From Frankineae bacterium MT45 (GTDB lineage Bacteria > Actinomycetota > Actinomycetes > Mycobacteriales > Jatrophihabitantaceae): DNA of 64,000 nt. Below the pieces are notes generated by a model. It was not told the DNA's origin and did no database searches. It saw nothing but the letters and a program-made list of their open reading frames with translations. Positions 59,616 through 64,000 of this stretch are shown here, in pieces. The translations under genes and the position numbers were made by a program. Location of the stretch: the NCBI GenBank assembly GCA_900100325.1, contig LT629697.1:3841423-3905422 (forward strand), read 5' to 3'. Every line of letters starts with the position of its first letter. The first letter of the stretch is position 1.

Positions 59616-60400
59616 TGCCCTTCGGGATCGAAGGTCCGAGGGCGACGCAGTGGCAGGCACAGGGCTGGTGGCGGGGAACGCCGGTGCTGACGTTGCCCCC
59701 GCCCAATACCCACCTCGTTGTGTTGGCCGCACATCCCGACGACGAAACTCTCGGCGTCGGCGGCCTGCTCCATGCCGCCTCGCAGCGCCAACTGCCGATC
59801 ACCGTTCTGATCGCCTCGGATGGGGAGGCCTCCCACCCCAACTCGCCCAGCCACCAGCCCGGCGAGCTGTCCCGCATCCGGCAGCGTGAGACCGCCGCCG
59901 CCATGGACGTCCTCGCGCCCGCCGCCACTCTGCGCCACCTGCACCTGCCCGACGGGCACCTGACTGAGCATCAACCAGCCCTCGTCGACGCCCTTGAGCA
60001 GGCCGTTGGCATCGACACGGACACGTGGCTGCTGTCGACGTGGCTCGATGATGGGCATCCCGATCACGCGGCTGCGGCCCGGGCCGCCCGAATGGTGGCG
60101 GCCCATCGATCAGCCACACGACTCTTCGAATATCCGATCTGGTTCTGGCACCTCGCGGATCCCGAGGATTCCCCGCCGGCGTTCGTCAACGTCGTCCACC
60201 GCTTCGACCTGACGCCGTCCGATCGTCGGGCTCGCGCCGATGCCCTCGCCCAGTACCCGAGCCAGACTCACCCGCTCTCCGACCAGCCGGGTGATGAAGC
60301 GGTACTACCTGGGCGGTTCCTGGCTCACTTCGACCGCGACTGCGACTTCCTGCTCCCAATGACGATCACCGGCCGGAACAGTGACCCCGGCGGTCAGTGA
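59612..60400 (+). CDS. PIG-L/LmbE-family deacetylase
   Basis: 262 residues. Zinc site 'VVLAAHPDDETLGVGGLLHA' (His-Pro-Asp-Asp) and second His in 'DDGHPDHAAAARAARM'. Family members remove acetyl groups from N-acetylglucosamine conjugates, such as mycothiol precursors. This one differs from MshB by its pairing with an acyl-CoA-dehydrogenase-like partner and probably acts on a surface or storage glycan. GTG start overlaps the upstream stop. It ends three bases before the convergent HAD gene stop. Confidence 0.88.
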   Translation: MMPFGIEGPRATQWQAQGWWRGTPVLTLPPPNTHLVVLAAHPDDETLGVGGLLHAASQRQLPITVLIASDGEASHPNSPSHQPGELSRIRQRETAAAMDVLAPAATLRHLHLPDGHLTEHQPALVDALEQAVGIDTDTWLLSTWLDDGHPDHAAAARAARMVAAHRSATRLFEYPIWFWHLADPEDSPPAFVNVVHRFDLTPSDRRARADALAQYPSQTHPLSDQPGDEAVLPGRFLAHFDRDCDFLLPMTITGRNSDPGGQ

Positions 60401-60403
60401 CAC

Positions 60404-61084
60404 TCACCAGAGCGCAAGGCGGCTGCCGAAGATGTGGGCGAGCAGGTCGACCGCGTCGGCGTAGGTCTCTTCGGCGCCGGCCGCCCGCAACTCGGCTTCG
60501 CTAGTCCCACCGCTCAGGAGACCGATGCGGCCAACACCAGCGCGAGCGGCGGCCCGCATGTCCCATACAGCGTCGCCGACAAAAACCACGCGATCCGGGG
60601 AGCAGCCCGAGCGATGTATCGCAACCTGGATGAGATCAGGTTCGGGCTTCGCAGTCTCCACGTCGTCGGCGGTCGTGACGGCGGTGAGAAGTTCGTCGAC
60701 CTTAAGCACCGCCCGGAGTCGATCCAGCTCGTCCGGCGGCGCCGACGTGGCCAAGACGACCGCGACACCACGCTCGGCCAAGAACGCGATCAGTTCACGC
60801 GCCCCCGGCAGTGGCCTCAGCAATGGCGTCGTCTCTGCGTAGGCGCGCTTGTGTTCCTCGGCGGCCCTGTCGCCGAGAGCGGACGCCTCCGGCCCGAGGA
60901 GTTCCTGCAGAAGCCGCGCTGAATCCATACCGATGGCTCGGTGAATGCGCCACGCGGGCACCGGATGCCCCACCGTCTGGAAGGCCTGCGCCCATGCGGC
61001 GACGTGCAGGTAGTTGGAATCGACGAGCGTCCCGTCGACGTCGAAGAGCACAGCCGCCCGGTCGCGGCCCGAATCGCCAGTCAT
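60404..61084 (-). CDS. HAD-family phosphatase (phosphoglycolate phosphatase/CbbY-like)
   Basis: 226 residues. Motif I 'VLFDVDGTLVDSNYLHVAAW' with two catalytic Asp, motif II 'VVLATSAPPDE', Lys in 'AKPEPDLIQVAI' and motif IV 'VVFVGDAVWDMRAAARAGV'. The alpha-helical C1 cap is present. Substrate is unknown; sugar phosphate or phosphoglycolate is usual. It overlaps the stop of the F420-type oxidoreductase gene by four bases, so both share a transcript. Confidence 0.88.
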   Translation of the reverse strand: MTGDSGRDRAAVLFDVDGTLVDSNYLHVAAWAQAFQTVGHPVPAWRIHRAIGMDSARLLQELLGPEASALGDRAAEEHKRAYAETTPLLRPLPGARELIAFLAERGVAVVLATSAPPDELDRLRAVLKVDELLTAVTTADDVETAKPEPDLIQVAIHRSGCSPDRVVFVGDAVWDMRAAARAGVGRIGLLSGGTSEAELRAAGAEETYADAVDLLAHIFGSRLALW

Positions 61085-62046
61085 AGTGCCCGCAAGGCTG
61101 GGAGGAGTTCACGTTCCGCCCAATCCAGAAAGGCGGGTTGCGTGTCTCCACCGATCTGGACGACGGCGATGTCGGTGAAGCCGGCGTCGATGAACTTGCG
61201 CACCGCGGCCACGTGATCACCGACGTCGGGCCCACAGGAGATGGCGGCCGCTATGTCGTCCTTGCGAACGAACTGACTGGCGGCGTCGAAACCGGCTGTC
61301 CCGGGGATCTCCGCGTTCACCTTCCAGCCACCGCCGAACCAACGGAACTGTTCATGCGCACGGTCGATGGCCGCGTCCCGGCTCTCATCCCAGCTGATCG
61401 GCACCTGGCCGATCCGTGGTCTCCCCGTCCCGCCGGCGGCATCGAACATTGCCCCGAGGTCAGGTTCCGGTTCAACCGCGATCATCGCGTCGGCGTACCG
61501 GCCGGCGAGTGCACAGGACTGCTCTCCGGAGACAGCGACGCCGATCTTCGGCGACGGGGTGCCGACGTCCCACAGCTTGGCGGAGTCGAGGCAGAAGTGT
61601 GTACCGCGGTAGTTGACATACTCGCCGCTGAACAGCTCGGTGATGATCTCCAGCGCCTCGGTGAGCATCTCGTGACGCACGTTGGCCGGCTGCCACCCGC
61701 GCCCGACGACGTGTTCGTTCAGGTTCTCCCCCGCCCCCAGTCCGAGAGTGAATCGGCCATCGCTGAGCAGCCCGACGGTCGCGGCCTGCTGGGCGACCAC
61801 CGCCGGGTGATAGCGCACGGTCGGGCAGGTCACGTAGGTCATCAGGTCTACCCGCTGGGTCACCTGCGCGACGGCGCCGAGAGTCGCCCACGCATTGGGC
61901 GAGTGTCCCTGGCTCTCCAGCCAGGGCGAGTAGTGGTCGCTGATGACCTCGAAGTCAAAGCCGGCCTCTTCGGCACGCGCCGCGTCGCGGACCAGTGCTC
62001 GTGGGCCTGACTGCTCACACATCAGCGTGTACCCGAAACGGGTCAT
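61081..62046 (-). CDS. F420-dependent LLM-class oxidoreductase (G6PD-like family)
   Basis: 321 residues. 'FEVISDHYSPWLESQGHSPN', 'TYVTCPTVRYHPAVVAQQAA' and 'LGLGAGENLNEHVVGRGWQP' are typical of the F420-using group related to F420-dependent glucose-6-phosphate dehydrogenase. It transfers hydride between F420 and an unknown substrate. F420 genes are not in the window. It lies 49 bases downstream of the catalase and precedes the HAD gene with overlap. Confidence 0.88.
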   Translation of the reverse strand: MTRFGYTLMCEQSGPRALVRDAARAEEAGFDFEVISDHYSPWLESQGHSPNAWATLGAVAQVTQRVDLMTYVTCPTVRYHPAVVAQQAATVGLLSDGRFTLGLGAGENLNEHVVGRGWQPANVRHEMLTEALEIITELFSGEYVNYRGTHFCLDSAKLWDVGTPSPKIGVAVSGEQSCALAGRYADAMIAVEPEPDLGAMFDAAGGTGRPRIGQVPISWDESRDAAIDRAHEQFRWFGGGWKVNAEIPGTAGFDAASQFVRKDDIAAAISCGPDVGDHVAAVRKFIDAGFTDIAVVQIGGDTQPAFLDWAERELLPALRAL

Positions 62047-62095
62047 CAGACGTACTCCTCACATCAACGTCGATTGGTTGGTGGGTGATGCTCTG

Positions 62096-64000
62096 TCACT
62101 TCGACGCCGGCGGCACGGTGGAGGCGGTGACCAGTTCGGCGCGGTCCCAGGCCCGATGCAGCCCGACCGAGGCGACCAATGCGTCGATGAACGCCTTGTC
62201 GACGGCCTCCCCAACGGTGACGCCCGGCGTATCGAGATCGAGACCGGCGTCGGCGAGGGTAGCCTCCCCATCGCCCCACGCGGCCATCGCTTTGCAGTGC
62301 CGATAGGCCTCCTGCAGCAGCACAACCTGCTTGATATCACCGGTGGGTGTGGTGCCGGCCGCGACGACGATCGCGTCGAACTCAATCGAGCGGGCGGTCA
62401 GGTTGGTGCGGTCGACCGTCAACACCCGGCGACCCTTCTTCAACGTCCCGCCGGTCGCCGCGAGGACGAGGAGAGTGGCGCCGTGTTTCTGGAGGGCGGT
62501 GCGCAGCTTAGCGATGCCGGCCAGGTCGGAGCCAGCGTCGGCGATGACGGCGATCTTGCGGCCGGCGATCGGGCCCGGGCGCGAGACGACCTGAGACAGG
62601 GCCGGGGAGAGTGGGACCTCCTCGGTCGGGCTACCGGCGGGGGCGGGAAGGCCGAGGCCGGCCGCGACCTGGGCGCAGAGATCCGAATCGATGTTGGCCA
62701 GCACGCCCAACACCCGCTCTTTAATGGCCTGTTCGTACACCTTGCCGAGCTCGAACGTGTAGGCCTCGACGATGTGGGCCTGCTCGACGCGGCTCATCGA
62801 TCGGTAGAAGAGCGTGGCCTGGGAGTAGTGATCGTCAAAGGAAGCCGGTGCCGACCGGACCACGGTTCCCTCCACCGCTCGCGGGGTCGGGACGTAGCCG
62901 CGGTCCGCTTCGCTGGCGACCAACGGCTGATTTCCGTCGATCGAGTTGGGCACATAGGCGGCCGTGCCGGTGTGGATCGCGGTCTGATGCATCCCGTCGC
63001 GGAGCAGATCGTTCACCGGGCAGTGAGGTCGGTTGATCGGCAATTGAGCGAAATTCGGTCCACCCAGGCGGGTGAGCTGGGTGTCGAGATAGGAGAAGAG
63101 TCGCCCCTGCATCAGCGGATCGTTGGTGACCTCGATCCCCGGCACGAGGTGCCCGGTATGAAAGGCGACCTGCTCCGTCTCGGCGAAGTAGTTCGTCGGA
63201 TTCGCGTTCAGGGTGAGCTTGCCGATCAACTGAACCTCAGCCAGTTCCTCAGGGACGAGCTTGGTCGGGTCAAGCAGATCGATCCCTTCAAAGCTGTCGG
63301 TGCCGTCGTCGGGCATGACTTGGATGCCGAGCTCGTACTCGAAGAAGGAGCCGGCCTCAATCGCGTCCGCCATATCGCGGCGGTGGAAATCAGGATCGAC
63401 ACCGGCAGCGAGCTGCGCCTCCTCCCAGACCAGCGAGTGCACCCCGGCGACCGGCTTCCAGTGGAACTTCACCAACGCTGTCTCACCGGCCGCATTCACC
63501 AGCCGGAAGGTATGCACTCCGAATCCCTCCATCGTCCGATACGAGCGGGGGATTCCACGGTCGGACATATTCCACAGCGTGTGGTGAGTCGCTTCGGTAT
63601 GCAGCGAGACGAAGTCCCAGAAGGTGTCGTGCGCTGACTGGGCCTGCGGTATCTCTCGGTCCGGCTGGGGTTTTGCCGCGTGGATGATGTCCGGGAACTT
63701 GATCGCGTCCTGGATGAAGAAGACCGGCATGTTGTTGCCGACCAGGTCGAAGGTGCCCTCGTCGGTGTAGAACTTCACCGCAAACCCCCGCGTATCACGC
63801 ACGGTGTCGGCTGAGCCCCGCGAACCCAACACGGTGGAGAAGCGGGTGAAGACCGGGGTCGTGACGCCCTTTGCCAGAAAGCTCGCCTTGGTCACCGACG
63901 TGGCGGTGCCGTAGGACTGGAAGACGCCATGCGCCGCCGCCCCGCGGGCGTGCACGACACGCTCCGGAATGCGTTCGTGATCGAAGTGAGTGATCTTCTC
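62096..64000 (-). CDS. katE: Large-subunit catalase (KatE/HPII type), N terminus cut by the window edge
   Basis: At least 634 residues are visible. The catalytic His lies in 'RVVHARGAAAHG'. 'FTRFSTVLGSRGSADTVRDT' and 'GFAVKFYTDEGTFDLVGNNM' form the heme pocket, and the heme-ligating Tyr is in 'LFSYLDTQ'. The C-terminal 150 residues ('RKIAVIADAGSDLAGIAKL') are the DJ-1/PfpI-like domain that marks large catalases. It degrades hydrogen peroxide. Reading continues to base 64000, where the first visible residues are 'EKITHFDHERIPERVV', so perhaps 60-80 N-terminal residues are missing. First gene of a leftward group with the F420-type oxidoreductase. Confidence 0.95.
   Translation of the reverse strand, partial: EKITHFDHERIPERVVHARGAAAHGVFQSYGTATSVTKASFLAKGVTTPVFTRFSTVLGSRGSADTVRDTRGFAVKFYTDEGTFDLVGNNMPVFFIQDAIKFPDIIHAAKPQPDREIPQAQSAHDTFWDFVSLHTEATHHTLWNMSDRGIPRSYRTMEGFGVHTFRLVNAAGETALVKFHWKPVAGVHSLVWEEAQLAAGVDPDFHRRDMADAIEAGSFFEYELGIQVMPDDGTDSFEGIDLLDPTKLVPEELAEVQLIGKLTLNANPTNYFAETEQVAFHTGHLVPGIEVTNDPLMQGRLFSYLDTQLTRLGGPNFAQLPINRPHCPVNDLLRDGMHQTAIHTGTAAYVPNSIDGNQPLVASEADRGYVPTPRAVEGTVVRSAPASFDDHYSQATLFYRSMSRVEQAHIVEAYTFELGKVYEQAIKERVLGVLANIDSDLCAQVAAGLGLPAPAGSPTEEVPLSPALSQVVSRPGPIAGRKIAVIADAGSDLAGIAKLRTALQKHGATLLVLAATGGTLKKGRRVLTVDRTNLTARSIEFDAIVVAAGTTPTGDIKQVVLLQEAYRHCKAMAAWGDGEATLADAGLDLDTPGVTVGEAVDKAFIDALVASVGLHRAWDRAELVTASTVPPASK

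Noticed and set aside
61943-63637. A 564-codon plus-strand frame
   Set aside because: It is antisense to the catalase and reads as repetitive Arg/Gly/Asp-rich sequence.

Overview
This is a GC-rich chromosomal window from an actinomycete (Actinomycetota). The evidence is dense coding with GTG and TTG starts, GGAG-type ribosome sites, hairpin terminators without U-tracts, an F420-type luciferase-like oxidoreductase, an ECF42/DGPF sigma pair, DUF6328/DUF3618/DUF4235 proteins and class-E-type LAXTG sorting motifs. The order is not certain; a soil or plant-associated Frankiales-like or Jatrophihabitans-like lineage would fit, but that is a guess. No rRNA, tRNA, CRISPR array, insertion sequence, integrase or plasmid gene was found.

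1-7.8 kb: a partial glutaminase diverges from an Anbu-type proteasome-like peptidase. Then come two small regulatory or membrane genes, a degenerate EAL-HDOD protein, a large membrane protein, a methyltransferase, an acetate transporter and a tiny C2H2 zinc-finger protein.

7.9-29.7 kb is the most unusual part: a surface-protein and phosphate-uptake locus. A seven-repeat DUF11 protein with two LAXTG motifs and a Pro/Thr-rich secreted protein read rightward. Everything from pstC (29.7 kb) down to pstB (13.8 kb) reads leftward: pstC-pstA-pstS, a 918-residue membrane-anchored binding-protein-like protein, a sortase-fold protein that has lost its catalytic His, Cys and Arg, a second PstS-like protein, a WxL-like secreted protein, a DUF916 membrane protein, two more members of a surface-domain family (one ending in LANTG), and finally pstB. 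DUF916 plus WxL-like plus sortase-motif proteins resembles the cell-surface-complex clusters of Firmicutes, here placed between pstSCA and its own ATPase gene.

29.9-43.7 kb: ECF42 sigma factor with its DGPF partner, a luciferase-like oxidoreductase, an MMPL exporter, a 55-residue Cys-containing protein, a two-component system, an FMN-type glutamate synthase, a PoxB-like pyruvate oxidase, small membrane and reductase genes, and a secreted GH16 glycanase with an odd leader.

43.8-64 kb: DUF1254 protein, aquaporin, glycogen debranching enzyme GlgX with a coupled stand-alone sigma-region-4 protein, then a general stress island (Dps, Holin-X/DUF3618/DUF4235 membrane trio, DJ-1/PfpI protein, FAcD-like hydrolase, flavodoxin-fold protein, formaldehyde-type dehydrogenase, CsbD, DUF1345, YceI, DUF2332, truncated haemoglobin). 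It ends with a short acyl-CoA-dehydrogenase/PIG-L pair, a HAD phosphatase, an F420-type oxidoreductase and a large catalase that runs off the right edge.
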